Assembly (NCBI GenBank): GCA_029210565.1
Contig: JARGFQ010000004.1
Location: 124,001 to 188,000 of the forward strand
Direction of reading: 5' to 3'
Origin: Bacteroidales bacterium
GTDB lineage: Bacteria; Bacteroidota; Bacteroidia; Bacteroidales; VadinHA17
DNA: 64,000 bases
Under the pieces are notes generated by a model. That model saw only the letters and a list, made by a program, of their open reading frames with translations. It was not told the DNA's origin and ran no database searches. Of this stretch, positions 1 through 8,402 are shown piece after piece. Numbering within the stretch: position 1 is the first letter of the stretch; each line of letters starts with the position of its first letter. The translations under genes and the position numbers were made by a program.

Positions 1-214
1 CTGCCACCCTGCCCAGGGTGTTACCCTTATCATCGAGCAGCAGCCAGCGTGTGGCTACGCCCTGACTGAAGGCGTAGTTCTTTTCAGGGTCAAAGACAGC
101 CTCTATCTCACTGTCAAGAGGACATACCCAGTTGGGGTCATCCCTGTAGAGCCTTTTCGGAAAGTTGATGAACTCTCTCTTCTGGACCTTAGTGGCTACT
201 TCCGTTATTTTCAT
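1..214 (-). CDS. GNAT-family N-acetyltransferase, N-terminal fragment
   Basis: Runs off the left edge. The reading frame starts at the ATG whose complement lies at 212-214 and begins MKITEVATKVQKREFINFP, followed by a DPNWVCPL stretch and, at the edge, GNTLGRVA. The DPNW-P and GR-A motifs resemble a Bacteroidota group of acetyltransferases in which GRVA/GRIAA opens the acetyl-CoA binding half. Only about 71 residues are visible, so the catalytic part is missing and the substrate cannot be guessed. It lies a few bases downstream of the aminotransferase gene on the same strand and is probably cotranscribed with it. Confidence 0.6.
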   Translation of the reverse strand, partial: MKITEVATKVQKREFINFPKRLYRDDPNWVCPLDSEIEAVFDPEKNYAFSQGVATRWLLLDDKGNTLGRVA

Positions 215-219
215 CTCTT

Positions 220-1719
220 TCAGTTGTTTAGTTTAAACCACGACCTGACCGTCTCCTGCCCTGCGCCATTGTCGTCACGGTGCCTGAACTCGTTTGTCCG
301 CCTGTTGTATATGTAGTCCCTGCTCCATTCCGCTCCGTTCTCCCTTATCTCCCCCAGGGCTGCGATAGCCCATTCCAGCTCCTCTCCGGTCATTGTGGGA
401 TGGAGTGACAGCCGCACCCATCCGGGCTTCTCTGACAGGTCACCCCTGTTGATCATCTCGGTGATACGGTGGCTGTGGTCATAGGTCACATCGAGCAGGT
501 AGTGGCCGTAGGTACCCGCGCAGGCACATCCGCCCCTGACCTGTATCCCGTACCTGTCGCTCAGCAGCTTGACAACCAGGTTATAATGGAGGTCATCCAT
601 GTAGAATGATAAGGACCCCAGGCGGTGTCTCACCTCCGGCGCCAGTATGTGAAGACCGGGTATCGCCGAGAGCCCTTCCAGGGTCCGTGCCACCAGCTCA
701 TCCTCCCTGGCGCCGATATTTGCGGTACCCATCATCTCCTTCAGCTCCACGGCCAGCGAGGCCCTGATCATCTGAAGAAACCCCGGGGTGCCACCGTCCT
801 CCCTGGACTCTATGCTGTCAACATACTTGTATTCACCCCATGGGTTGGTCCACTCGACGGTGCCCCCTCCGGGCTGGTCAGGGGCAGATGAACGGTAAAG
901 CGACTTGTCAAAAACCATTATGCCCGACGAACCCGGGCCGCCCAGAAATTTATGGGGAGAGAAGAAGATGGCATCAAGCTTCTCCATAGGGTCGTCAGGG
1001 TGCAGGTTGATGTCGACGTAAGGTGCTGAGGCAGCAAAGTCAATGAAACAGAGTCCGCCGTTCTCGTGCATGATACGCGCAAGAGTGTGATAGGGAGTGT
1101 AGATTCCCGTGACATTTGAGCAGGCAGAGAAAGAGCCTATCTTGTATTTCCGGTCTTTGTACTTGTCGAGTGCCTTCTGAAGGTTGGCGGGGTCAACGGT
1201 GAGATTTTCTCCCGGCTCTATCATAACCACATCGGCCAGTGTCTCGTACCATGAGGTCTGATTGGAGTGATGTTCGATATGAGTTATGAAGACAACAGGG
1301 CACTCGCTCTCTTTTACGCATCGTTCCGGACGGGGATAGTTGCATCCTTTCAGCCCCAGTATCCTCTGGAACTTGTTGATCACGGCCGTCATGCCTGCCC
1401 CCGCGCCTATCAGCACATCGTCAGGACCTGCATTGACATGTTTCTTGATTATCTCCTGGGCGTGGTGATAGGCCCAGGTCATCACCGATCCTGTCTCGGA
1501 GGTCTCGGTGTGGGTATTGGCAACGAAGGGTCCGAAGGCTTCTGACATCTGTCTCTCTATCGGCCTGTAGAGACGTCCGCTGGCAATCCAGTCGCAATAG
1601 ACGATCTTCTTTCTGCCATAAGGCGTGGCATACTCCTGGTCTATGCCTGTGATGTTCCTCCTGAACTCACTGAAATATTTCTCTAACCGGCCGGTGTTGT
1701 CGTGCATCTGAAGCAACAT
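220..1719 (-). CDS. class V aminotransferase / cysteine-desulfurase-like PLP enzyme
   Basis: A 499-residue fold-type I PLP enzyme of the class V aminotransferase family (SufS/NifS-like). Seen in the sequence: an early IVYCDWIASGRLYRP segment, the THTETSETG stretch near residue 70, a cofactor-binding IDFAASAPY segment, and FFSPHKFLGGPGSSG near residue 258, whose Lys should form the Schiff base. A late RGGCACAGTYGH segment contains the Cys position used by desulfurases. It is about 90 residues longer than SufS and has no SufE or SUF neighbours, so Fe-S assembly is not supported; desulfurase, selenocysteine-lyase or other chemistry all remain possible. ATG at 1719 is used; a second Met four codons later is an alternative. 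Confidence 0.75.
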   Translation of the reverse strand: MLLQMHDNTGRLEKYFSEFRRNITGIDQEYATPYGRKKIVYCDWIASGRLYRPIERQMSEAFGPFVANTHTETSETGSVMTWAYHHAQEIIKKHVNAGPDDVLIGAGAGMTAVINKFQRILGLKGCNYPRPERCVKESECPVVFITHIEHHSNQTSWYETLADVVMIEPGENLTVDPANLQKALDKYKDRKYKIGSFSACSNVTGIYTPYHTLARIMHENGGLCFIDFAASAPYVDINLHPDDPMEKLDAIFFSPHKFLGGPGSSGIMVFDKSLYRSSAPDQPGGGTVEWTNPWGEYKYVDSIESREDGGTPGFLQMIRASLAVELKEMMGTANIGAREDELVARTLEGLSAIPGLHILAPEVRHRLGSLSFYMDDLHYNLVVKLLSDRYGIQVRGGCACAGTYGHYLLDVTYDHSHRITEMINRGDLSEKPGWVRLSLHPTMTGEELEWAIAALGEIRENGAEWSRDYIYNRRTNEFRHRDDNGAGQETVRSWFKLNN

Positions 1720-1732
1720 CTTTTATATTGCT

Positions 1733-1740
1733 CAAATATA
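1733..1740 (-). promoter_or_regulatory. -7 element TATATTTG upstream of the class V aminotransferase
   Basis: On the minus strand this reads TATATTTG, an exact match to the Bacteroidota -7 consensus TAnnTTTG, 13 bases before the start codon. No good TTTG is seen 19-21 bases upstream, so the -33 element is weak. Confidence 0.45.
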
Positions 1741-1779
1741 ATTCTTTTTGATATCACTACTCCAGGGCCTTGCCAGGCC

Positions 1780-3126
1780 TTAATGAAGATCGATGATACG
1801 GTGGTCGATAAGCACGAAGATAAGTATCAGGATTGCCGAGTGTATCAGCCAGCTAACTATAGGGATATACTCTCCCGGCGGTATCTTCATCTTCTTCCAG
1901 ACGTACCATATGAGAAACAGCTTCTCCAGCGAATAGACGATGAATGTTGCCAGTGCCACGCCAACGACCCCATAGGGTCTTATAAGCATGAGACTCAGCG
2001 GTATATTCACCGCCAGCTCTACCGCTGCCGCTATGAGGGTGACCCTTGTCTTCCGGCGTCCGATGACTATTGTCTGAGGAAAAACCAGTCGTGGTATAAT
2101 CAGCAGCAGGTAGATCATGAAGACGTCGGCGCTGCGTGTGAACTCCGGGGTGAAGAGTCGTGGGTAGACCCAGCGTGCCACCAGCATGGTAACTATTACG
2201 AGGGGGAAGAGGTATTTTATAAGCCTGTCAGACCTGGTGCGGAGGGTCACCAGTGCCGCCCTCATCCCCTCCCTGGTACTGAACTGCGGCAGGAGGGCGT
2301 TGCTTAGGCCGTTGGCCAGCAACAGCACCAGCGGAAACTCCTTGGCGCCGTAGCGGTACATGGCGAAGACACCGGGGTCGGCATAGCGTATTGAGATGAT
2401 TATACCGTCAACATACTGTGCCGAGCCGCTAATCAGGAAGGCCAGTATGAGCGGCAGACCCACCTTCATATGCTCCTTCATGAAGTCGAACGATAATTCC
2501 GGCAGGGTGTACCTTCGCAACAGTATCACCAGCCACACCCATCTTAGCCCCGTGATGATGAAGAGACCCCAGACAGCGCTCTGCTCGTCGAATCCGGCCA
2601 GCACCGGGGCAAGCACCAGCAGCAGCTGTGCGGAATAGGTATATATGCCGTACTGCAATATACGGTGAGGCCTCTTGTTTAGCAGGTATATATATTCTAT
2701 CAGTGTGACGGGGTTACTCAGCAGGATGTAGAGAAGGAGCATGTTGGGGTATGGTATCTCCGGCGACCTCCCCGGAACGGCCAGGGTGAATTTCATGGGT
2801 ATGCCGAGCGCGAAGACCAGTATGCTGAAAAACAGGATCAGAAGGAAGGCGTTGAAGATCTCGGGCGACTTGCGGCCCTCGGTCTCCCCGGTTGTTCTGT
2901 AGGTCCGATTGCGGCTGTAGAGGGTGAGTAACGACTGGATTATGCCGGTAACCCAGAAGAAGCTGAGAAGGCTGGAGATAAAGAGGAACAGCTCCCAGTT
3001 GCCTATCTGAGCACGCGAGAGGTGACTCTTGGTAAATACAATACTTATTATCAGGAAGGTGACAAATCTCAGCAGCTGTACAGCCTGCAATCCTGATATG
3101 TTGTCTATGACTTTGAGCCTGGCCAA
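1780..3126 (-). CDS. polysaccharide/oligosaccharide flippase (Wzx/MATE-like) membrane protein
   Basis: A 448-residue, almost wholly hydrophobic protein with about 12-14 predicted membrane segments and the organisation of polysaccharide biosynthesis flippases of the MOP superfamily. Charged loops such as NRTYRTTGETEGRKSPE and STREGMRAALVTLRTRSDR separate helix pairs. It would move a lipid-linked glycan across the inner membrane. No glycosyltransferase lies next to it, so the substrate is unknown. The frame opens with TTG at 3126; the exact -7 motif TAAGTTTG (minus strand, 3124-3131) overlaps that codon, so translation may start further in, for example at TTG 3090. Confidence 0.75.
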   Translation of the reverse strand: MARLKVIDNISGLQAVQLLRFVTFLIISIVFTKSHLSRAQIGNWELFLFISSLLSFFWVTGIIQSLLTLYSRNRTYRTTGETEGRKSPEIFNAFLLILFFSILVFALGIPMKFTLAVPGRSPEIPYPNMLLLYILLSNPVTLIEYIYLLNKRPHRILQYGIYTYSAQLLLVLAPVLAGFDEQSAVWGLFIITGLRWVWLVILLRRYTLPELSFDFMKEHMKVGLPLILAFLISGSAQYVDGIIISIRYADPGVFAMYRYGAKEFPLVLLLANGLSNALLPQFSTREGMRAALVTLRTRSDRLIKYLFPLVIVTMLVARWVYPRLFTPEFTRSADVFMIYLLLIIPRLVFPQTIVIGRRKTRVTLIAAAVELAVNIPLSLMLIRPYGVVGVALATFIVYSLEKLFLIWYVWKKMKIPPGEYIPIVSWLIHSAILILIFVLIDHRIIDLH

Positions 3127-3239
3127 ACTTACCCTGGTATTGAAGCAGATTGGGGAAATTGCGGCAAAAAGTGTACCGCATCATTTTAGGGGTTCTAAGA
3201 TACTATTTGCCGAGCATGATAACAAAATTAAACCAACTA

Positions 3240-3270
3240 TTTGCGGAATGCTTTTTTTGATGTTTCTTTG
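3240..3270 (+). promoter_or_regulatory. Bacteroidota-type promoter for tRNA-His
   Basis: TTTG (3240-3243), a 19-base spacer, then TTTCTTTG (3263-3270), which matches TAnnTTTG at all but one position. It ends 13 bases before the mature tRNA, which fits the normal start distance. Confidence 0.55.
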
Positions 3271-3283
3271 CACTCCGTAAACG

Positions 3284-3357
3284 GTGGTTGTAGCTCAGTT
3301 GGTTAGAGCGCCAGATTGTGGATCTGGAGGTCGCCGGTTCGACCCCGGTCTTCCACC
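3284..3357 (+). tRNA. tRNA-His (anticodon GTG)
   Basis: Cloverleaf visible: acceptor GTGGTTG (3284-3290), D arm TAGCTCAGTTGGTTAGAGC, anticodon stem CCAGA/TCTGG with loop TTGTGGA and anticodon GTG at 3318-3320, T loop TTCGACC, 3' acceptor strand CTTCCAC (3350-3356) and discriminator C. G at 3283 could be the histidine-specific G-1 opposite this C. CCA is not encoded. Acceptor pairs 5 and 6 are U opposite U. Confidence 0.9.
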
Positions 3358-3365
3358 CTTCAAGA

Positions 3366-3404
3366 AAAGCTGACCCGCGCAATGCGGGATCAGCTTTATT
3401 TTTT
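3366..3404 (+). terminator. intrinsic terminator after tRNA-His
   Basis: AAAGCTGA-CCCGC pairs with GCGGG-(A)-TCAGCTTT around the 5-base loop GCAAT, followed by ATTTTTT. A 13-bp stem with one bulged A and a T run is a convincing rho-independent terminator. Confidence 0.85.
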
Positions 3405-3427
3405 CGGTGATACCCCTCCTCGGGCTC

Positions 3428-3538
3428 GCCGTTTGAGCATAGAGAAAACGACAACCCAGTCTCTGTCGGAGAAATGGATGCTGCCGCCAATCCCACTGTG
3501 GATGCCGTTTGAGCGAAACGAAAACGGCAACCCGGTCT
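3428..3538 (+). repeat. pair of 35-base imperfect direct repeats
   Basis: Two equal-length copies at 3428-3462 and 3504-3538, both beginning GCCGTTTGAGC and ending CAACCC-[AG]-GTCT, match at 29 of 35 positions when aligned by eye. The second copy also contains an inverted repeat (GCCGTTT...AAAACGGC). They fill most of the roughly 350-base gap between the tRNA-His terminator and the SusC gene; no coding frame in that gap looks real. Confidence 0.6.
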
Positions 3539-3688
3539 TTTACCATCCATATAGTGCTAAACTAACAATCAATGTACTACATACTAAAAACAGTCCGGCA
3601 ATGCGCCCTGTTCCAGATGCACAGACCTCCTCATCTCAGCACGGTAATGCCCCATCTGCATGGCAACCGGTAAAAAACGGGTTTTCTC

Positions 3689-3719
3689 TTGTTTGTTTAA
3701 AAAGAAAATCATTATCTTG
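3689..3719 (+). promoter_or_regulatory. putative promoter of the SusC/SusD operon
   Basis: TTG (3689-3691), 21 bases, then TATCTTG (3713-3719), close to the Bacteroidota pattern. The same TTG-21-TATCTTG layout recurs at 40970-41001. It lies 33 bases before the SusC start. Confidence 0.4.
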
Positions 3720-3752
3720 ACCTCCTCTAATTTTAACCTAAAACTTGAACGT

Positions 3753-6700
3753 ATGAAGAAACTAATTCTGTTGTTAGTATTGTTTCTGTGTACTGGTGTC
3801 ACAGCACTAATGGCACAGACAAGAACTGTTACAGGCACAGTGACCTCCGCAGTGGAGGGGGAGGGTCCGATACCGGGCGTTTCAGTTACTGTTCCGGGTA
3901 CTACTCTCGGAGTTTTCACCGATGCCAACGGTAATTTCTCCCTGAACGTGCCGCAAAACTCCAGAACTCTCGTTTTCTCCTTTATCGGGATGAAGACACA
4001 GGAGGTGAATGTCACCGGACTGAACAGGGTTGACATTCTGATGGAGCAGGACCTGCTGAACCTTGACGAGATCATCGTCACCGGTGTTGCGGCAGGGACG
4101 CCAAAAAAGAAAATGTCTGTATCGGTTGACAGGGTTGACGCGGAAAAACTCAAGGAGGTTGTCGCTACCTCAGCCTCATCGGCACTGCAGGGTAAAGTGT
4201 CAGGCCTCACGGTCATCAACGCCAACGGCCAGCCGGGATCACAGTCAACCATCCTTGTCCGCGGCGCCACCCAGATCTCCGGATCACAGGATCCACTGAT
4301 AGTTGTTGACGGAGCCATCATGGAGGGCACCTTCGCCGATATTAACGTTGATGATATTGAATCAATAGAGGTTGTCAAGGGTGCTTCCGCAGCAGCTCTC
4401 TACGGCTCACGCGCAGGTAACGGCGTCATCGCTGTGACCACCAGGCGCGGTAATCTCCTCTCCGAGGGCAAAACCGAAGTGACCATAAGGAATGAATACG
4501 GTATCAACCAGCTGGCAAAAAGATACTGGCTGTCGGAACATCATGCCTATGTCCTTGCCGACGATCAGGCAAGCTATCCTTACACCAGATATGCCGGTGT
4601 CACCTATCCCGCCAATTATCAGGGCACAGAACAGGGGATTACCGGTACCCGCCGCCTCGAGGATGACCATTACATGGACAATGAGTATGCTTTAATCTAC
4701 GATCATGAAGATAACATCTTCGCCGAGAACTCCAACTACACCAATTATGTCGGTGTTGCTTCAAACCTCGGCAAAACTAACTTCCTTGCCTCTTTCGAGA
4801 ACAATGTGCAGTCAGGTGTCCTTGTCGAGACCACAGGTTACAAGAGGAACTCCTTCAGGCTAAATGTCGACCATAAGCTGACACCCAAGCTCTCCATCTC
4901 AGCCAGCAACACTTATATAAAGGTAACATCCCAGGATCCGGGCGGCGTAAACCCTAGCAACGGCGGTATGTTCTTCGATGTGCTGCTGACAGAACCCGAT
5001 GTTGACTATTACTACCCGAACAAGGACGGACAGCCCTACAATTATCTGCCCAGCGTATGGAACGCGGAGCAGGAGAACCCTCTCTACCAGCTTTGGAAAC
5101 CCGAAGACCTTAATAAGCGCGGTAGGTTCATGGGTGTTTACCAGGCAAAGTATAACCTGACCGACTTCCTGAATTTCGAGGCAAGATATGCCTATGAGAA
5201 GTCCGAAGTAAACAATTCGACCTATAATCCCTATGATTCATTTACACGTGCAGGAAGTGTGCCGGTCTATTCTCTTGGTTCCCTCTATATTTACGACTTT
5301 GACCGTACTTCTCAGAATGCCCAGTTTACGGCCAATTTCAACAAGAAATTAGGAGACTTCAATGCAAGGGCCAAGCTGAGCTACCTGTTTGAAAAGAACG
5401 AGGTCGCCAGCAACTCGGCCACCGGAGTTGACTTCGGGCTTGGCGGTATACCTTCATTTGACGCAATTTCGGGGAATATCTCGACAACCAGCTACCAATC
5501 CAAAGTACTGGCCAAGAACTATTTTGCCATACTGTACCTTGACTATAGAGACAAATACATCTTTGATGGCATGTTCCGTTACGACGGTTCTTCGCTCTTC
5601 GGTGCCGATGCCAGGTGGAGCCCCTACTTCAGAGTATCGGGCGCCTACAGGGTTACAGAAGACATCAGTATCCCCGGCGTCCAGGAGCTCAAGCTCAGGG
5701 CTGCCTACGGTACTGCAGGACAGCGTCCGGGTTTTGCCGACCAGTATGAGGTGATGTCAATTGCACAGGGTAACGTCAACAAGAGCCAGCTGGGAAACAA
5801 ACTGCTGAAACCTTCTCTCTCAAAAGAGTTTGAGGCAGGTATTAATATCGACTTCCTCAACAGGTTCAGCTTTGAACTTATACGTTCGGAAACCAACACC
5901 ACAGACCAGCTGCTGGCAGTGCCTCTCGCAGTGCAGTACGGCGGATGGCCCAGCCAGATGCGGAACGCCGGTTCACTTAACTCAAAGGTATGGGAGTCAT
6001 CTCTCAATGCTCAGCTCGTAAGATCAAAGTCAGTAAACTGGAACATGGGTATTCTGTTTGACAGGGTACGCACACAGATTACACAGCTTGACGTGCCTCC
6101 CTACCAGACGGGTCCGCAGGGACAGGAAGCCTACAAGGCATTCTATATCCGGGAAGGCGAAGTGTTCGGTGCAATGTACGGTGCTGCCTTTGTCAAGACA
6201 CTTGATGAGATGCAGCTGCAGCTCGGTGAAGGTGACCTCATAACCAATTATGTGGTCAACAGTGACGGATACGTCATCCCAAAAGGAACTGAAGGGACGA
6301 TCTTTGAAATCCCCGTGAGAAAACTTGATGAAAACGGCGATAACTGGTTTGGCAAGATCGGCGACTCAAACCCTAAATTCAAGATGTCAATGACAAACAC
6401 CATTACCTTCAAGGGGATCGGCATCTATGCCCTCCTGGACTGGAAGAACGGCGGTGATGTCTATAACAAGTCGGCACAGTGGCTTACACGTGACGACAGG
6501 CACGGCATGATGGACCAGTACGGCAAGGAAGATTACCTGAAGAAGACAATAGAGTACTATAAGGCCTTCTATATGGTCAACGACCAGAACGCATTCTGGG
6601 TTGAGGACGGAAGCTACCTGAAGCTGAGAGAGCTTTCTGTATCCTACAGCGTTCCCACGTCAGCGCTCAGAAGCTTTTTGAAGGGCTATCTTAAAAGTGC

Positions 6701-6860
6701 TAAGCTCTCCCTCATAGGCAAAAACCTCTATACCCTTTCAACCTATACAGGCTATGATCCCGAGGTGGGAACGACAAACGGCACGCAGTATTTCGCCTAC
6801 GACTTCATGGGCTATCCCAACTTCAGAGCCTACTCTGCTTCACTTGAACTGAAATTCTAA
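3753..6860 (+). CDS. SusC/RagA-family TonB-dependent outer-membrane transporter
   Basis: A 1035-residue outer-membrane importer. The start at 3753 gives a clean signal peptide (MKKLILLLVLFLCTGVTALMAQ). A carboxypeptidase-D-regulatory-like domain follows (about residues 24-90, GTVTSAVEGEGPIPGVSV), then a TonB-box-like region (LDEIIVTG, about residue 100), a plug domain with VLVRGATQISGSQDPLIVVDG and VVKGASAAALYGSRAGNGVI, and a C-terminal 22-strand barrel ending in an aromatic-rich ASLELKF. It forms a pair with the SusD gene 19 bases downstream; together they bind and import a ligand. No glycoside hydrolase, sulfatase, protease or anti-sigma gene is adjacent, so the ligand is unknown. Confidence 0.95.
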   Translation: MKKLILLLVLFLCTGVTALMAQTRTVTGTVTSAVEGEGPIPGVSVTVPGTTLGVFTDANGNFSLNVPQNSRTLVFSFIGMKTQEVNVTGLNRVDILMEQDLLNLDEIIVTGVAAGTPKKKMSVSVDRVDAEKLKEVVATSASSALQGKVSGLTVINANGQPGSQSTILVRGATQISGSQDPLIVVDGAIMEGTFADINVDDIESIEVVKGASAAALYGSRAGNGVIAVTTRRGNLLSEGKTEVTIRNEYGINQLAKRYWLSEHHAYVLADDQASYPYTRYAGVTYPANYQGTEQGITGTRRLEDDHYMDNEYALIYDHEDNIFAENSNYTNYVGVASNLGKTNFLASFENNVQSGVLVETTGYKRNSFRLNVDHKLTPKLSISASNTYIKVTSQDPGGVNPSNGGMFFDVLLTEPDVDYYYPNKDGQPYNYLPSVWNAEQENPLYQLWKPEDLNKRGRFMGVYQAKYNLTDFLNFEARYAYEKSEVNNSTYNPYDSFTRAGSVPVYSLGSLYIYDFDRTSQNAQFTANFNKKLGDFNARAKLSYLFEKNEVASNSATGVDFGLGGIPSFDAISGNISTTSYQSKVLAKNYFAILYLDYRDKYIFDGMFRYDGSSLFGADARWSPYFRVSGAYRVTEDISIPGVQELKLRAAYGTAGQRPGFADQYEVMSIAQGNVNKSQLGNKLLKPSLSKEFEAGINIDFLNRFSFELIRSETNTTDQLLAVPLAVQYGGWPSQMRNAGSLNSKVWESSLNAQLVRSKSVNWNMGILFDRVRTQITQLDVPPYQTGPQGQEAYKAFYIREGEVFGAMYGAAFVKTLDEMQLQLGEGDLITNYVVNSDGYVIPKGTEGTIFEIPVRKLDENGDNWFGKIGDSNPKFKMSMTNTITFKGIGIYALLDWKNGGDVYNKSAQWLTRDDRHGMMDQYGKEDYLKKTIEYYKAFYMVNDQNAFWVEDGSYLKLRELSVSYSVPTSALRSFLKGYLKSAKLSLIGKNLYTLSTYTGYDPEVGTTNGTQYFAYDFMGYPNFRAYSASLELKF

Positions 6861-6879
6861 CGACTAAACCAAAGTGATT

Positions 6880-8370
6880 ATGAAAACACTAAGATACTTT
6901 CTCTTATTCTCAATAGTTGCGGCGTTCCTTTTCACTTCATGTGAGAGCCTGGAGGTTGAAAATCTCAATGACCCTGACTTTGAGACAGCTTTCTCCAACC
7001 CTTCTGATGTTAAGGGTGTGGCAGGGTCGCTGATCAACACCTGGTACATGACAGTCCAGGCTTATAACGGGGTAGCCCTGGGTCTGTGGGTCGCCGCTGA
7101 TGCAGGTACATGCTCATGGGGTAATGCCGGTATGCGCGACCTTAGCTATGAACCACGCATTGCGTGGGATAATACTCCTGCATACAGTAATGCCAACGTC
7201 ACGGAGACTACTTACAAATGGCTTTACGCAGGCCTGGCTTCAGCCAATGAAGTGCTGGGAAAGGTTGTTGTCGGTGACATGGTTATCGAGACAGATGGCG
7301 TCGATGAAACACCCATGGTAGCTGCTGTTGCACACCTTGCCCAGGGACTGAATCTCGGATATATCGGGCTGATGTATGACAAAGGGTTCATAACTACCGA
7401 AAACACTGACCTTACACAGACCCTGGAGGTATATCCCTGGAATCAGGTTATTGACACTGCTGTCATGTGCCTCGATAAGTGTATTGCTATCTGTGCTACC
7501 AACACTTTCACCCTGCCCGGGTCCTGGATTCCGGGAATTAATATGACAAATGTCAGAGTGTCTGAGCTGGCCAATACCGTGGCAGCGTTACTGCTCTCCT
7601 ATTCACCGAGGAACAAGGCGCAGAATGACGCAGTCAACTGGGGAAAAGTACTGAGCTACGCCAACAAGGGTCTGACCTATGACTTTGCCCCTGTAATGGA
7701 TGATATTTCCTGGTATACACTTTATCACACATATGCTCATTACGGCGGATGGGGCCAGACAGACATGAGGCTGGTAAATATGATGGATTCGCGATTCCCG
7801 GCACGCTGGACCGATGCCGGCACCTGGGATGTCCTTCCCGAACCGACAACTGCTCATGTAGACGGCATTGATGACAGGATCTTCACAGACTTCGAATTCC
7901 TTGAGACATGCCCCTTCAGGGTTGAACGCGGCTACTACCATTTCTCATGCTACCGCTCACAGAGGTTCGACGATATGCTCTCCACATGGACCACTCCTGA
8001 GGAAGGCTTCGCGAAGGCAGAGAATGATCTGCTGAAGGCAGAGGCGCTGATGCATCAGCCCGACCTCACCGGTGCTGCCGCTGTCATAAACGCAGGCACG
8101 AGGGTCACCCGCGGCGGCCTTGCACCTATTGCAGCAACAGCTGCAGAGGTCGAAGCAGCCATATTCTATGAGAGGCATATAGAGCTTCACGGGACAAACC
8201 CCGGTCTGGAATTCTTCGTAATGCGCAAAGCCAACAAACTGCAGGCAGGTACCCCGCTTCATTTTCCGATTCCGGGTCAGCAGCTTGAAGTAAACCAGAT
8301 GGAGAACTACACGTTCGGCCCCGGCAAAGGTGTTGCAGGTGAAGATTATTCCAGCGGCGGATGGTTTTAG
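6880..8370 (+). CDS. SusD/RagB-family nutrient-binding outer-membrane lipoprotein
   Basis: A 496-residue lipoprotein that should cap the barrel of the preceding SusC protein. ATG 6880 is preferred over the upstream GTG 6874 because it opens directly into a lipoprotein signal ending FLFTSC (Cys21). The early ENLNDPDF motif, the YKWLYAGLASANEVLG helix region with TPR-like character and the C-terminal RHIELHGTNPGLEFFVMRKAN segment are typical of SusD-like proteins. The tail GEDYSSGGWF is slightly unusual. Ligand unknown. It probably shares a transcript with the SusC gene and the following lipoprotein. Confidence 0.93.
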   Translation: MKTLRYFLLFSIVAAFLFTSCESLEVENLNDPDFETAFSNPSDVKGVAGSLINTWYMTVQAYNGVALGLWVAADAGTCSWGNAGMRDLSYEPRIAWDNTPAYSNANVTETTYKWLYAGLASANEVLGKVVVGDMVIETDGVDETPMVAAVAHLAQGLNLGYIGLMYDKGFITTENTDLTQTLEVYPWNQVIDTAVMCLDKCIAICATNTFTLPGSWIPGINMTNVRVSELANTVAALLLSYSPRNKAQNDAVNWGKVLSYANKGLTYDFAPVMDDISWYTLYHTYAHYGGWGQTDMRLVNMMDSRFPARWTDAGTWDVLPEPTTAHVDGIDDRIFTDFEFLETCPFRVERGYYHFSCYRSQRFDDMLSTWTTPEEGFAKAENDLLKAEALMHQPDLTGAAAVINAGTRVTRGGLAPIAATAAEVEAAIFYERHIELHGTNPGLEFFVMRKANKLQAGTPLHFPIPGQQLEVNQMENYTFGPGKGVAGEDYSSGGWF

Positions 8371-8402
8371 CAGGTGAGTATTAACGGTAAAAACGAATGA
8401 TT

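Noticed and set aside
220..1719. SUF-system cysteine desulfurase (sufS)
   Set aside because: Longer than SufS and without any suf gene nearby; only the broader class V aminotransferase call is supported.
1702..2307. 201-codon plus-strand frame opposite the flippase gene
   Set aside because: Antisense to a membrane protein gene; the translation is His/Tyr/Cys-rich and unlike any family.
3203..3550. Minus-strand frames of 83-115 codons across the tRNA-His region
   Set aside because: They run antisense through the tRNA and its terminator; such translations of tRNA antisense are well-known artefacts.
3584..4378. 264-codon minus-strand frame opposite the start of the SusC gene
   Set aside because: Low-complexity Ser/Thr-rich translation, fully antisense to a clear TonB-dependent transporter; no motif of its own.
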